Both the position numbers and the translations under genes were made by a program. Shown here in pieces: positions 32,866 to 41,313 of a DNA stretch of 64,000 nt. Under the pieces are notes generated by a model. That model saw only the letters and a list, made by a program, of their open reading frames with translations, made no database searches and was not told the DNA's origin. Positions within the stretch are counted from its first letter, which is position 1, and the number at the start of each line of letters is the position of its first letter. Origin of the DNA: Amniculibacterium aquaticum (GTDB taxonomy: Bacteria; Bacteroidota; Bacteroidia; Flavobacteriales; Weeksellaceae); NCBI RefSeq assembly GCF_003852705.1, contig NZ_REFA01000005.1, positions 53,368 to 117,367 of the forward strand. The letters are read 5' to 3'.

Positions 32866-32893
32866 CTACCACTCCTTGCGAGTGGTTTTTTTA
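32866..32893 (+). terminator. Rho-independent terminator of the small Lys/Cys-rich gene
   Basis: ACCACTC-CTTGC-GAGTGGT with seven T, a 7-bp perfect stem 6 nt after the stop codon. Confidence 0.93.
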
Positions 32894-32910
32894 TGCTTTT
32901 TTTCAGTTGC

Positions 32911-32938
32911 TTTGTACAATCAAATATTGCTACCTTTG
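32911..32938 (+). promoter_or_regulatory. Promoter of idi
   Basis: TTTG (32911-32914), a 16-nt spacer and TACCTTTG (32931-32938). The ATG follows 17 nt later. Confidence 0.65.
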
Positions 32939-32955
32939 GTAACTTTTAAAACAAT

Positions 32956-33471
32956 ATGGAAGAACAGGTAGTATTGGTTACGGAAAACGATGCCGTTTTG
33001 GGATTGATGAACAAGCAGGAAGCCCATGAAAAGGGAGTTTTGCACAGAGCTTTTTCAGTTTTTTTATTCAACAACCAAGGAGAAATGCTCCTACAAAAAA
33101 GGGCAGCAAAAAAGTACCACTCACCAAGTTGTTGGACCAATGCCGTTTGCTCTCACCCAAGAGAAGGAGAAACTTATTTGGAAGCTGCCAACAGAAGACT
33201 GAAAGAAGAATTGGGCATAGACACCGAATTGGAAGAAAAATTCCATTTTATCTACAAAGCTGATGTTGGACAAGGACTTTGGGAACACGAGTTGGATTAT
33301 GTTTTTTTTGGCAAGTACCAATCGGATTTCCAACTGAACCCCGAAGAAGTTGAAGAGGTGCGCTACATAAGTGTGGAAAATCTTCTAAAAGAAATTGAGA
33401 ACAAACCCGAGGAATTTACCGCTTGGTTCAAAATAATTTTAAAAGAATATCTAAACGAAATTCAGAACTAA
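32956..33471 (+). CDS. idi: Isopentenyl-diphosphate delta-isomerase, type 1
   Basis: Interconverts isopentenyl and dimethylallyl diphosphate for isoprenoid (including menaquinone) synthesis. The 171-aa Nudix-fold protein has the active Cys65 (TNAVCSHPREGE) and the metal-binding acidic pair Glu110/Glu112 (LWEHELDYVFF), matching type 1 enzymes of E. coli type. The start ATG follows a good -7 box. The next gene, gcvT, is separated by a long-hairpin repeat. Confidence 0.94.
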   Translation: MEEQVVLVTENDAVLGLMNKQEAHEKGVLHRAFSVFLFNNQGEMLLQKRAAKKYHSPSCWTNAVCSHPREGETYLEAANRRLKEELGIDTELEEKFHFIYKADVGQGLWEHELDYVFFGKYQSDFQLNPEEVEEVRYISVENLLKEIENKPEEFTAWFKIILKEYLNEIQN

Positions 33472-33505
33472 AACAAGGCTTTGCAAAGCATCTCTACCCG
33501 ATGTC

Positions 33506-33590
33506 CTAGCCCCGATTGCAATGGAAATCCTTTGTTTTTGATTGGGCAAAAGCCAGGGCAAAAACAAAGATTGGAATGAAAAGCGGGATC
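33506..33590 (-). repeat. Long-hairpin repeat, copy A (inverted orientation)
   Basis: Read on the minus strand it begins TCCCGCTTTTCATTCC and ends GCAATCGGGGCTAGGA. Inside is an 11-bp stem, CTTTGTTTTTG/CAAAAACAAAG, around a loop containing GCCCTGGC. Copies B, C and D share the outer CCCG...CGGG arms and the ACAAAAGGAT-like inner arm. It lies between idi and gcvT. Confidence 0.8.
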
Positions 33591-33663
33591 GATGGTTGAA
33601 AGCATCTCTCGTATGAAGCTCCAAATAAAAGAAAATTAAAGACAAAATAAATTATAATAAATT

Positions 33664-34746
33664 ATGGTAAAAAAGACTGCACTTTATGACAAACATGTTG
33701 CACTAGGTGCTAAAATGGTACCTTTTGCGGGTTTTGATATGCCGGTACAATACTCCGGAGTTACGGAAGAGCATTTCGCTGTAAGAGAAAAAGTAGGTAT
33801 TTTTGATGTTTCGCATATGGGACAATTTTTTGTAGAAGGTCCTGCCGCAAAAAATCTTTTGCAATTTGTTGTAAGTAATAATGTAGATACCCTTGTAGAT
33901 GGAAAAGCGCAATACTCTTGTCTCCCTAACGAAAATGGAGGCATTGTAGATGATCTTATCGTTTACAAAATGGCAGACGAAAAATATTTTGTTGTGGTAA
34001 ATGCTTCTAATATCGATAAAGATTGGGCGCACATTTCTAAATACAACGAAAAATTTGGAGCTAAAATGACCAATGCATCAGACGAAATGTCCCTAATCGC
34101 TATACAAGGTCCAAAAGCTACTGAAACTTTACAAAAACTTACCGACACCAATCTTTCGGAAATCCCTTATTACCACTTCACTACCGGAGAAATTGCTGGT
34201 GTAAAAGAGGTGATCATCTCCAATACCGGATATACAGGTAGCGGTGGTTTCGAAATTTATTTTAAAAATGAAGATGCAGAAAAACTGTGGAATGAACTGA
34301 CTGCAGCAGGTGAAGAGTTCGGACTAATCCCTTGTGGTTTGGCTGCTAGAGATACTTTGAGATTAGAAAAAGGATTCTGCTTGTACGGAAACGACATCGA
34401 CGATACCACCTCTCCACTAGAAGGAGGTTTGGGTTGGATTACAAAATTGGACAAAGATTTTGTAGCAAAAGAAATCATTGAAAAACAAAAAGCCGAAGGA
34501 GTTAGCAGAAAACTGATCGGTTTCGAAATGTTAGAAAAAGCCATCCCAAGACACGACTATCCAGTAGTTGACGCTGAAGGTAATGTCATTGGAAAGGTAA
34601 CTTCCGGTACAATGAGCCCGATGAGAAAGGTTGGAGTTGGATTGGCGTATGCCGATAATCCGCACAACAAATTGGGATCTGAAATCTACATCCAAATTCG
34701 CAATAAAAACATCCCTGCGAAAGTGGTGAAATTGCCATTTGTATAA
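33664..34746 (+). CDS. gcvT: Aminomethyltransferase, T protein of glycine cleavage
   Basis: Transfers the methylene group from the aminomethylated H protein to tetrahydrofolate, releasing ammonia. The 360-aa protein shows GcvT features: KMVPFAGFDMPVQY near 18-31, VGIFDVSHMGQF near 43-54, TGYTGSGGFEIYF near 180-192, LRLEKGFCLYGND near 235 and TSGTMSPMRKVGVGLAYA near 312-330. gcvP is about 29 kb away on the opposite strand. It has its own terminator. Confidence 0.95.
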   Translation: MVKKTALYDKHVALGAKMVPFAGFDMPVQYSGVTEEHFAVREKVGIFDVSHMGQFFVEGPAAKNLLQFVVSNNVDTLVDGKAQYSCLPNENGGIVDDLIVYKMADEKYFVVVNASNIDKDWAHISKYNEKFGAKMTNASDEMSLIAIQGPKATETLQKLTDTNLSEIPYYHFTTGEIAGVKEVIISNTGYTGSGGFEIYFKNEDAEKLWNELTAAGEEFGLIPCGLAARDTLRLEKGFCLYGNDIDDTTSPLEGGLGWITKLDKDFVAKEIIEKQKAEGVSRKLIGFEMLEKAIPRHDYPVVDAEGNVIGKVTSGTMSPMRKVGVGLAYADNPHNKLGSEIYIQIRNKNIPAKVVKLPFV

Positions 34747-34774
34747 AAAATATTCTAAGGATTGAATACAAAAC

Positions 34775-34805
34775 AGAAGCGGACAAAATTTTGTCCGCTT
34801 TTTTC
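34775..34805 (+). terminator. Rho-independent terminator of gcvT
   Basis: AAGCGGACAAAA and TTTTGTCCGCTT form a 12-bp perfect inverted repeat followed by T. It also faces the convergent ArsC-like gene. Confidence 0.93.
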
Positions 34806-34809
34806 TATT

Positions 34810-35163
34810 TTAGAGGGTTTGGAAATAACGATTAAGATTTTCCAAATTATCTTTTTCATTTCCTATAAATATTTCTTGATCGCTGACAAAAACCGGTCTC
34901 TTCAGAAAGCTGTAGTGATCTAAGATTAAGGCCTTGAAATCCTCCTCCGACAAAGACTTCACATCAATACCTCTCACTTTTATTTGGGTCGATTTTTTAG
35001 AGAAAAGCGCTTCATAGGATTTTGCAAGTTGATACAGAGATTCCAGTTCAGGTTTCGTCATCGGCTTAGATTTTATCTCCCTCAGCTCCCAATCCGTAAG
35101 GTCCAAAGCCGCCATAATTTTCTTGTTAGTCCCACAAGATTTTAGGTAAAATACTTTTTTCAT
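34810..35163 (-). CDS. ArsC/Spx-family thioredoxin-fold protein
   Basis: A 117-aa protein with the ArsC-like fold: KVFYLKSCGTNKKIM near 3-17, where Cys10 occupies the active position (CGTN; a second Cys is missing, as in YffB/ArsC types), and FLKRPVFVSDQEIFIGNEKDNLENL near 85-110 with the conserved Arg-Pro. Family members include arsenate reductases and Spx-type regulators. No ars genes are nearby, so an arsenic role is not supported. A TACTTTTG box (35181-35188, minus) lies 17 nt before its ATG. It is divergent from pruA. Confidence 0.82.
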   Translation of the reverse strand: MKKVFYLKSCGTNKKIMAALDLTDWELREIKSKPMTKPELESLYQLAKSYEALFSKKSTQIKVRGIDVKSLSEEDFKALILDHYSFLKRPVFVSDQEIFIGNEKDNLENLNRYFQTL

Positions 35164-35234
35164 ACTTATAAAATTGACTGCAAAAGTAAGTTAATTTTCA
35201 GTTGAAAAATGAAGAAAAATCATATCAAAAGCCT

Positions 35235-35266
35235 TTTGTTAAATTCATTGATTTGCCTTAAATTTG
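35235..35266 (+). promoter_or_regulatory. Promoter of pruA
   Basis: TTTG (35235-35238), a 20-nt spacer and TAAATTTG (35259-35266), with a 72-nt leader to the ATG. Confidence 0.8.
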
Positions 35267-35338
35267 TAAGAATTATTCAGTGCGAATAAATTCCATAGTC
35301 TTTATGGAAATATTTAATTTTACTTAAACAAAACAAAT

Positions 35339-36964
35339 ATGTCAAAAGCAATTTCGCAAGTTCCATACGCTGTGAACGAACCTGTAAGAAGCTATGAACC
35401 TGGATCTGCAGAGGTAGAATCCCTATTGGCAACCTACAAAAAAATGTGGAACGAAAAATTAGAAGTTCCCATGATCATTGGAGGTAAAGCCATAAAAACC
35501 GATACCCACAAAAAACTAGAGTCTCCTCAAGATCATCAGCACGAGTTAGGATTTTACCATTATGGAGATATGAGCCATGTGGATATGGCGATTGAAGCCG
35601 CTTTGGCTGCTAAGAAAAAATGGAATGCCCTAGGTTGGGAACAAAGAGCTGCCATCTTCTTAAGAGCTGCCGAATTAATTGCAGGTCCGTACAGAGATCG
35701 ATTGAACGCTGCTACCATGATTGGTCAAAGTAAGAATGTGCATCAAACAGAGATTGATGCGGCTTGCGAATTGATCGATTTTTTGAGATTTAATGTCGAG
35801 TTCATGACCGAAATGTATGCAGAACAGCCGGTATCCAGCGAGGGCATCTGGAACAGATCAGAATACAGACCGTTAGAAGGTTTCTGTTTTGCAGTTACAC
35901 CGTTCAACTTTACGGCCATTGCTGGTAACTTACCAACTTGTATGGCTCTTATGGGGAATGTTGTCGTTTGGAAACCGTCTCACGCTCAGATTTATTCGGC
36001 TCATGTACTGATGGAAATCTTCATGGAAGCCGGCTTACCGGATGGGGTTATCAACTTGGTATTTGCCGGAGGTGCAGACAGCACGAAAAGAGTACTTTCT
36101 CATCCTGAATTTGCCGGACTTCATTTCACAGGATCAACAGGCGTTTTCCAAAGCATGTGGAAAATGATTGGCGAAAACATCCATACTTACAAATCGTACC
36201 CAAGAATTGTAGGTGAAACGGGAGGTAAAGACTTCGTTATGGTACACCCTTCTGCAAATGCTATCGAAGTAGCAACTGCTTTGGTAAGAGGTGCTTTTGA
36301 ATATCAAGGTCAAAAATGCTCTGCAGCATCCAGAGCTTACATCCCACAATCTCTTTGGGAAGGGGTGAAAGCTGAAATGGGAAGCCAACTTTCTACAATA
36401 AAAGTAGGTTCTCCAGAAGATCCGTCTAACTTTGTGAATGCGGTGATCCACCAAACTTCTTTCAATAAATGTAAATCCTATATCGAGAATGCCAACAATG
36501 CATCGGATGCCGAAGTTATTTTTGGAGGTAAATGCGACGATAGCAAAGGCTGGTTTGTAGATCCAACGGTGATCTTAACCAGCAACCCTAAATATTCTTC
36601 CATGTGCGAGGAAATTTTCGGTCCTATCCTGACCATCTATGTCTATGAAGATGCTAAATGGGAAGAAACTTTGAAATTGGTTGACGAAACCTCTCCATAC
36701 TCTTTAACAGGTTCTATTTTCGCAAAAGATCGTTACGCTATTGAAGAAGCTTACCATGCATTAGAAAATGCAGCGGGTAACTTCTACATCAACGACAAAC
36801 CTACAGGTGCAGTTGTTGGACAGCAACCTTTCGGTGGATCCAGAGCTTCAGGAACCAATGACAAAGCCGGTTCTAAAATGAACTTGATGAGATGGGTTTC
36901 TGTAAGATCGATTAAAGAAACTTTCGTTTCTCCAAGAAACTACAAGTATCCGTATTTGGGTTAA
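35339..36964 (+). CDS. pruA: L-glutamate gamma-semialdehyde dehydrogenase (P5C dehydrogenase)
   Basis: Oxidises glutamate semialdehyde, from proline or ornithine breakdown, to glutamate with NAD. The 541-aa aldehyde dehydrogenase has the catalytic Cys about 327 (GQKCSAASRAY), the nearby Glu in VGETGGKDF near 293, the NAD-binding GSTGVFQSMW near 262, and EEIFGPILTIYVY near 425. The long N-terminal arm and group-specific motifs fit monofunctional P5CDH of eukaryote/Bacteroidota type. A proline dehydrogenase gene is not in the window. It has its own promoter and terminator. Confidence 0.94.
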   Translation: MSKAISQVPYAVNEPVRSYEPGSAEVESLLATYKKMWNEKLEVPMIIGGKAIKTDTHKKLESPQDHQHELGFYHYGDMSHVDMAIEAALAAKKKWNALGWEQRAAIFLRAAELIAGPYRDRLNAATMIGQSKNVHQTEIDAACELIDFLRFNVEFMTEMYAEQPVSSEGIWNRSEYRPLEGFCFAVTPFNFTAIAGNLPTCMALMGNVVVWKPSHAQIYSAHVLMEIFMEAGLPDGVINLVFAGGADSTKRVLSHPEFAGLHFTGSTGVFQSMWKMIGENIHTYKSYPRIVGETGGKDFVMVHPSANAIEVATALVRGAFEYQGQKCSAASRAYIPQSLWEGVKAEMGSQLSTIKVGSPEDPSNFVNAVIHQTSFNKCKSYIENANNASDAEVIFGGKCDDSKGWFVDPTVILTSNPKYSSMCEEIFGPILTIYVYEDAKWEETLKLVDETSPYSLTGSIFAKDRYAIEEAYHALENAAGNFYINDKPTGAVVGQQPFGGSRASGTNDKAGSKMNLMRWVSVRSIKETFVSPRNYKYPYLG

Positions 36965-36986
36965 TCCAAATTCAACCAAAATAATG

Positions 36987-37024
36987 AAGGCTGTACCCGT
37001 CATGGGATACAGCCTTTTTATTTT
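36987..37024 (+). terminator. Rho-independent terminator of pruA
   Basis: AAGGCTGTA and TACAGCCTT form a stem around CCCGTCATGGGA (itself a mini-hairpin) followed by TTTATTTT. Confidence 0.9.
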
Positions 37025-37058
37025 GACAACTGGTTTATTTTATTGTTAAGGAGCTATT

Positions 37059-37128
37059 TCCGGCTTTTCGCTGTATCTTTTGTTTCGCTGAAGCTCCACA
37101 AAAGGATGCCGCTACAATCCGGGCTAGT
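37059..37128 (+). repeat. Long-hairpin repeat, copy B
   Basis: It starts TCCGGCTTTTCGCTG, continues TATCTTTTGT, has the loop TTCGCTGAAGCTCC, then ACAAAAGGATGCCGCT and CAATCCGGGCTAG. ATCTTTTGT pairs with ACAAAAGGAT. It lies in the convergent gap between pruA and the MATE gene, about 35 nt after the pruA terminator. Confidence 0.8.
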
Positions 37129-37208
37129 AAACTTCGTACTCGTTTTCCACTATTTCAAAGATTGAGGAATTGAAATGAATTTCATAATCACAATGAATTA
37201 AAAAGGCT

Positions 37209-38549
37209 CTAAGCAAATTTTTTATTCAAGAATCTTCTCACCAAAAGCACCGCAGAGATGGTCAAACCAATGCCAAGAGCGATCCACATTCCCCAAGCTC
37301 CCATCTCTCTCTGTACACAAAGATAATATCCCAAAGGAATGGTGATTACCCAATAAGCTACAAAAGTAATAATGGAGGGGATCTTCACATCTTGCAAGCC
37401 TCTCATTGTCCCCAAAGCGGTAACTTGTACCCCATCCGACAATTGGAAAAGAGCTGCAATAATGAGGAGTTTAGATGCCAAAGCGATTACCTCAACATCT
37501 TCCTTTTTAGTAAAGAAAGTAGGCAAAACATCTCTGGCTATGATAAAGAAAACACCACTGCAAAGCATAAACAGAAAGGACAACTTCAAGTTATTGATGC
37601 CGATCTCTTTTATTTCCAAGAATTTTTTCTCCCCCAATTTTCCACCAATCATCACGGTAGAAGCCACAGAAAAGCCAATACAGAGGTTGAAAGTAAAACT
37701 CGCCATGCTTAATGCAATCTGATGCGCCGCAATATCTGTTGCTGAAATAAGTCCACAAATAAATGCTGCAGCTGCAAAAGCGGTCACCTCAAACAACATT
37801 TGCATTGCCGTTGGGAAACCCAATTTCAACATTCTGTTGAACATATTCTTGGAGAATATTGTTATTTTCAAAGAAAATTCTTTAATGTATCTTTTGGTTT
37901 TCTCTTCCCTCATCATCACAAAATACAAGAAAATCATCATAAAAATTCTTGCAATTAAAGTAGCTAATGCCGAACCTTGCACACCCATTGGACTAAACCC
38001 AAACATTCCTTTAATGAAAACATAGTTTAGAATAACATTGATGATGTTGGCCAAAATGGTCGCCTTGGTCACTCCAATGGTAAAGGACAAACCTTCGGAA
38101 ACCTCACGATAGGTCTGGAAAACCATGAAAGGAACAATACTTACAATCATGATGGATAAAAAGCTCACGGTATCCGGAATAATCTTTGCAGGTTGATCCA
38201 TGTGGTACAAAAGCGGCATTGCTGCAAACAAAATCCCCATAAGGAGAATACCAATTCCTAAGTTGATAACAAAACCATGTCTAAAAACCGAGTTGATCTT
38301 CTCATGATCTCCCTTGGATTTGGCTTCAGATACCAAGGGCGGAATTGCAAAAGAAAAGCCCAAAGCAAAAACAAAAACAGAGAAAAAGATAGCATTTCCT
38401 AAGGATACCGACGCCAAAGCATCGGCACCTAAAAGTTTCCCAACAATGATGTTATCAAAAAGATTAACCGAGACCTGCCCGACTTGCGTTAGCATTACCG
38501 GAAAAGCTAACTTTAGGCAATCTCTTGTATATTTTGCATTTAAAAACAT
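37209..38549 (-). CDS. MATE-family efflux transporter
   Basis: A 446-aa protein with about twelve hydrophobic segments in two similar halves, starting CLKLAFPVMLTQVGQVSVNLFDNIIVGKLLGADALASVSLG, the family N-terminus. It would export cationic drugs or metabolites using a Na+ or H+ gradient; the substrate is unknown. A strong terminator of the gene upstream (38568-38598) ends 19 nt before its ATG, so its promoter must be squeezed into or overlap that hairpin. No regulator is adjacent. Confidence 0.92.
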   Translation of the reverse strand: MFLNAKYTRDCLKLAFPVMLTQVGQVSVNLFDNIIVGKLLGADALASVSLGNAIFFSVFVFALGFSFAIPPLVSEAKSKGDHEKINSVFRHGFVINLGIGILLMGILFAAMPLLYHMDQPAKIIPDTVSFLSIMIVSIVPFMVFQTYREVSEGLSFTIGVTKATILANIINVILNYVFIKGMFGFSPMGVQGSALATLIARIFMMIFLYFVMMREEKTKRYIKEFSLKITIFSKNMFNRMLKLGFPTAMQMLFEVTAFAAAAFICGLISATDIAAHQIALSMASFTFNLCIGFSVASTVMIGGKLGEKKFLEIKEIGINNLKLSFLFMLCSGVFFIIARDVLPTFFTKKEDVEVIALASKLLIIAALFQLSDGVQVTALGTMRGLQDVKIPSIITFVAYWVITIPLGYYLCVQREMGAWGMWIALGIGLTISAVLLVRRFLNKKFA

Positions 38550-38567
38550 AAATTAAAGATATATTTG

Positions 38568-38598
38568 AAAAAAAAATTGCGGCAAAAATACCGCAATT
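38568..38598 (-). terminator. Rho-independent terminator of the NtrC-type gene
   Basis: The minus strand shows the stem AATTGCGG...CCGCAATT followed by eight or more T, about 50 nt after the gene's stop. Confidence 0.9.
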
Positions 38599-38649
38599 GA
38601 TTGATTATTTGTGTTAAAAGTATATTAAATAAATGATTAACTGTTATTG

Positions 38650-39834
38650 TTATTTTCGAACAAAACTTTCAACATCGTCTGCAGTAACCGGGTTATTCCC
38701 TAAAATAATCAGTCGTTCCACCACATTTCTCAGCTCTCTGATGTTTCCTGTCCACGAGTATCCTTTCAGAGTTTCTATTGCATGTTGATCAAATTCTTTT
38801 ACGGATGATTTTTGTTCCTCGGCAATGGTTTTTGCAAAATGTTCGACCAACAGCGGAATATCTTCTTTTCTATCGTCCAAAGAAGGCACATGGATTTCTA
38901 TCACCGACAAACGGTGATAAAGATCTTCACGGAATTTTCCTTCGGCGATTTCCTTTTTCATGTCCTTATTGGTTGCCGCAATAACACGGACATCTACTCT
39001 AACTTCCTTGTCACTTCCAACCGGAGAAACCTTGGATTCTTGCAAAGCCCTAAGTACTTTTGCTTGGGCAACAAGGCTCATGTCTCCTATTTCGTCCAAG
39101 AAAATAGTTCCTTTATTGGCCAACTCAAATTTTCCTTGCTTATCTTTAATGGCTCCTGTAAAAGAACCTTTAACATGCCCAAACAATTCGGACTCAATAA
39201 GTTCCGAAGGAATTGCAGCACAATTCACCTCAACCATTGGGCCTTTACACCTTTCGGATTGGTTGTGAATGGCGTGGGCCACCAATTCTTTTCCTGCTCC
39301 ATTGGGACCTGTGATCAGAACTCGAGCATCGGAAGAGGCAACTTTATCAATCATGTCTTGAATTTTTTTCAAAGCAGAACTGTCGCCAATCATTTGGTAT
39401 TTTTTATTGACTTTTTTCTTTAAAGTCGAATTTTCTTTTTGAAGTTGCTGATTGTTTTTTTGCAAATCCCCTCTATCCAAAGCAATTTTAACACTTTGAA
39501 ACAAACGGTTGAGATCTATGGGTTTGGAAATATAATCGAAAGCACCTTCCTTTAAACACGAAACGGCCAAATCGATATCCGCATGTCCTGAAATCATTAA
39601 AAATGTAGATTCAGGCTTTATTTGCATGGCATTCTTCAACATTTCGTCACCGGATAATTTGGGCATTTTGATGTCTGAAATCACCAAGGCATAATCTTCG
39701 GTTTGAATTTTTTTCAGCCCTTCAGCGCCGTCTTCTGCCAAATCGAATTCGTAATCGGTAAGTTCCTCAGAAAGAACATTTAACAATGCCGTACTGATCG
39801 GTTTGTCGTCTTCTACAATTAATATTTTTTGCAT
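38650..39834 (-). CDS. Sigma-54-type response regulator (NtrC-like) lacking a C-terminal HTH
   Basis: The 394-aa protein has an N-terminal receiver domain (phospho-acceptor Asp54 in VISDIKMP, Lys104 in YISKPID), then an AAA+ sigma-54 interaction domain with Walker A GPNGAGKE (176-183), a GSFTGA loop (223-228; usually GAFTGA), Walker B near FLDEIGDM and the WTGNIRELRNVVERL sensor segment. It ends at ...DVESFVRK, so the Fis-type DNA-binding domain is absent; the downstream sequence is AT-rich and encodes none in any frame. A TAAATTTG box (39840-39847, minus) is only 5 nt before the ATG, hinting at a leaderless mRNA. Confidence 0.9.
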   Translation of the reverse strand: MQKILIVEDDKPISTALLNVLSEELTDYEFDLAEDGAEGLKKIQTEDYALVISDIKMPKLSGDEMLKNAMQIKPESTFLMISGHADIDLAVSCLKEGAFDYISKPIDLNRLFQSVKIALDRGDLQKNNQQLQKENSTLKKKVNKKYQMIGDSSALKKIQDMIDKVASSDARVLITGPNGAGKELVAHAIHNQSERCKGPMVEVNCAAIPSELIESELFGHVKGSFTGAIKDKQGKFELANKGTIFLDEIGDMSLVAQAKVLRALQESKVSPVGSDKEVRVDVRVIAATNKDMKKEIAEGKFREDLYHRLSVIEIHVPSLDDRKEDIPLLVEHFAKTIAEEQKSSVKEFDQHAIETLKGYSWTGNIRELRNVVERLIILGNNPVTADDVESFVRK

Positions 39835-39839
39835 AGGTG

Positions 39840-39847
39840 CAAATTTA
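39840..39847 (-). promoter_or_regulatory. -7 box directly before the NtrC-type gene
   Basis: TAAATTTG on the minus strand, 5 nt from the ATG. Transcription would start about at the start codon. No clear -33 box is seen. Confidence 0.55.
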
Positions 39848-39878
39848 TGGATTTATTGGGATAATAAGATATTGAACT

Positions 39879-40535
39879 TTAAATATTGTAATTTCTATTT
39901 CCAAAAATGGCCGAACCTACTCGTACAGAATTGGCACCGCACTCAATAGCCAAAGGAAAATCGTCGCTCATCCCCATGGAGAGGGTTTCTAATGGTTTTT
40001 GCATTGACAATTGGTCAAACAATCTTTTTAAAAATAAAAATTCGTTTTTTATTTGTGTGGCATCGTCTGTAAAGGTTGCCATGCCCATCAATCCGGTAAT
40101 TTCGATATTTGGAAACTGTCCTTGAAGGTATTTTAAAAACAATTCTTTGGTTTCAGAAACTTCCAATCCAAATTTGGAGTCTTCTTCGGCTATTTTTACT
40201 TGCAGAAGTACTTTTATTTTTCGATTGTGCTTTTCGGCTTGTTTATTAATTTCATCCAAGAGTTTTTCGGAATCTACACTTTGTATGGTATCTACAAATT
40301 GGGCAATGTATTTTACTTTATTGGTTTGCAAATGACCGATGAGGTGCCATTGGATATCGCCGGGCAAGAGCGGTTGTTTCTCTACAAGTTCTTGGACTTT
40401 ATTTTCTCCAAAAACCCTTTGTCCGGCATCATAAATTTGTTTAATTTTATCGATGGGATGTGTTTTGGACACCGCTACCAACTGTACTTCTACAGGCAAT
40501 TGTCTAACAATAGTATTGTAATTTTCGATTAACAT
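39879..40535 (-). CDS. YggS-family PLP-binding homeostasis protein
   Basis: A 218-aa PLP protein with alanine racemase-like barrel. The PLP lysine is Lys24 (VQLVAVSKTHPID); other family marks are FGENKVQELVEK near 43-54, WHLIGHLQTNKVKY near 64-77 and the end segment SMGMSDDFPLAIECGANSVRVGSAIFG. YggS/PLPBP proteins buffer PLP and affect amino-acid metabolism without known catalysis. It is co-directional with the NtrC-type gene but separated by 44 nt. Confidence 0.94.
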   Translation of the reverse strand: MLIENYNTIVRQLPVEVQLVAVSKTHPIDKIKQIYDAGQRVFGENKVQELVEKQPLLPGDIQWHLIGHLQTNKVKYIAQFVDTIQSVDSEKLLDEINKQAEKHNRKIKVLLQVKIAEEDSKFGLEVSETKELFLKYLQGQFPNIEITGLMGMATFTDDATQIKNEFLFLKRLFDQLSMQKPLETLSMGMSDDFPLAIECGANSVRVGSAIFGNRNYNI

Positions 40536-40642
40536 GGCTGAAAAATCTGTTTTTCTGGGGTAATATTTAATGTATTAATGCTCAAAAATAGACTATTATT
40601 GTGAATTAAAATAATTGATCACTATTAAAAAAAACAATCATT

Positions 40643-41290
40643 ATGGATTTCAAACAAGAAATGATCAAAATATTCATAGATCTCCTTGGCTTTTTGTGTT
40701 TAACATTTCTCATCATTTATAGAAAAAATTTGGGAAAATACATCTATTATTATATCGCATCTGTAGCCCTCTCTCTATCCACTGCTTTATTGGAGAAGAT
40801 TTTAGTTTACAACGATGTCATTTTGTCCAACCAAATCATTTTCAATATGGGTTATTTATTTCTAACCTTTTTGTTATTGCTTATCTATTTTTACAAAAAA
40901 ACCACACGAGCACCACTGAAACGGTTACAATTTTATCTTATTACAGCATTCATCATTTTATATCTTGGGTTTTCTATCTTTGATAAGTTTTTTTACTTCA
41001 TTTTCCCCATTAATTTTTATTTTTTGGAAATATTAATCTTACTGGCATCCATATCCATATTTTTATATCAAACCTTCAACACCAAAATCATTCTAAATAT
41101 TAAAAATTACTTCCCATTTTGGATATGCTTGGGGCTAATTATAGAATATTGTGGATTGCTACCGATACTCTTTTTTAGCACCAAACCCCAGTTCGGCATC
41201 AACATGACTCTATTCTTTACCATCATGTTTTTCATTAATTTTATCGCAAAAGGGATTGTTATTTTAGGAACTTTTTCAACCAAAAATTAA
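40643..41290 (+). CDS. Seven-helix membrane protein next to a two-component system
   Basis: The 215-aa protein is almost wholly hydrophobic with about seven transmembrane segments (roughly 9-27, 33-52, 64-84, 92-112, 118-140, 152-172, 182-205) and short charged loops (KKTTRAPLKRLQ, NTKIILNIKN). No family is recognised. It precedes a DesK/NarX-type kinase by 23 nt on the same strand and probably forms a unit with it. Because that kinase has only one transmembrane helix and no sensor domain, this protein could supply the sensing part; this is inferred from arrangement only. Confidence 0.78.
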   Translation: MDFKQEMIKIFIDLLGFLCLTFLIIYRKNLGKYIYYYIASVALSLSTALLEKILVYNDVILSNQIIFNMGYLFLTFLLLLIYFYKKTTRAPLKRLQFYLITAFIILYLGFSIFDKFFYFIFPINFYFLEILILLASISIFLYQTFNTKIILNIKNYFPFWICLGLIIEYCGLLPILFFSTKPQFGINMTLFFTIMFFINFIAKGIVILGTFSTKN

Positions 41291-41301
41291 GAAATAATTA
41301 A

Positions 41302-41309
41302 TATATTTG
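41302..41309 (+). promoter_or_regulatory. -7 box directly before the histidine kinase at 41314
   Basis: TATATTTG, 4 nt from the ATG at 41314. It suggests an internal, leaderless transcript for the kinase/regulator pair. No good -33 box is seen. Confidence 0.45.
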
Positions 41310-41313
41310 ATAT

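Noticed and set aside
33590..33663. Glycine riboswitch before gcvT
   Set aside because: The 190-nt gap is filled by a long-hairpin repeat and shows no tandem glycine aptamer pattern. The gap before gcvP is too short.
38562..38650. Frameshift that would hide an HTH domain after the NtrC-type gene
   Set aside because: The 85 nt after the stop are AT-rich, contain a strong terminator and encode no HTH in any frame.
38812..39423. 203-aa ORF antisense to the NtrC-type gene
   Set aside because: The minus-strand frame has complete receiver and AAA+ motifs, and the plus frame is a shadow.
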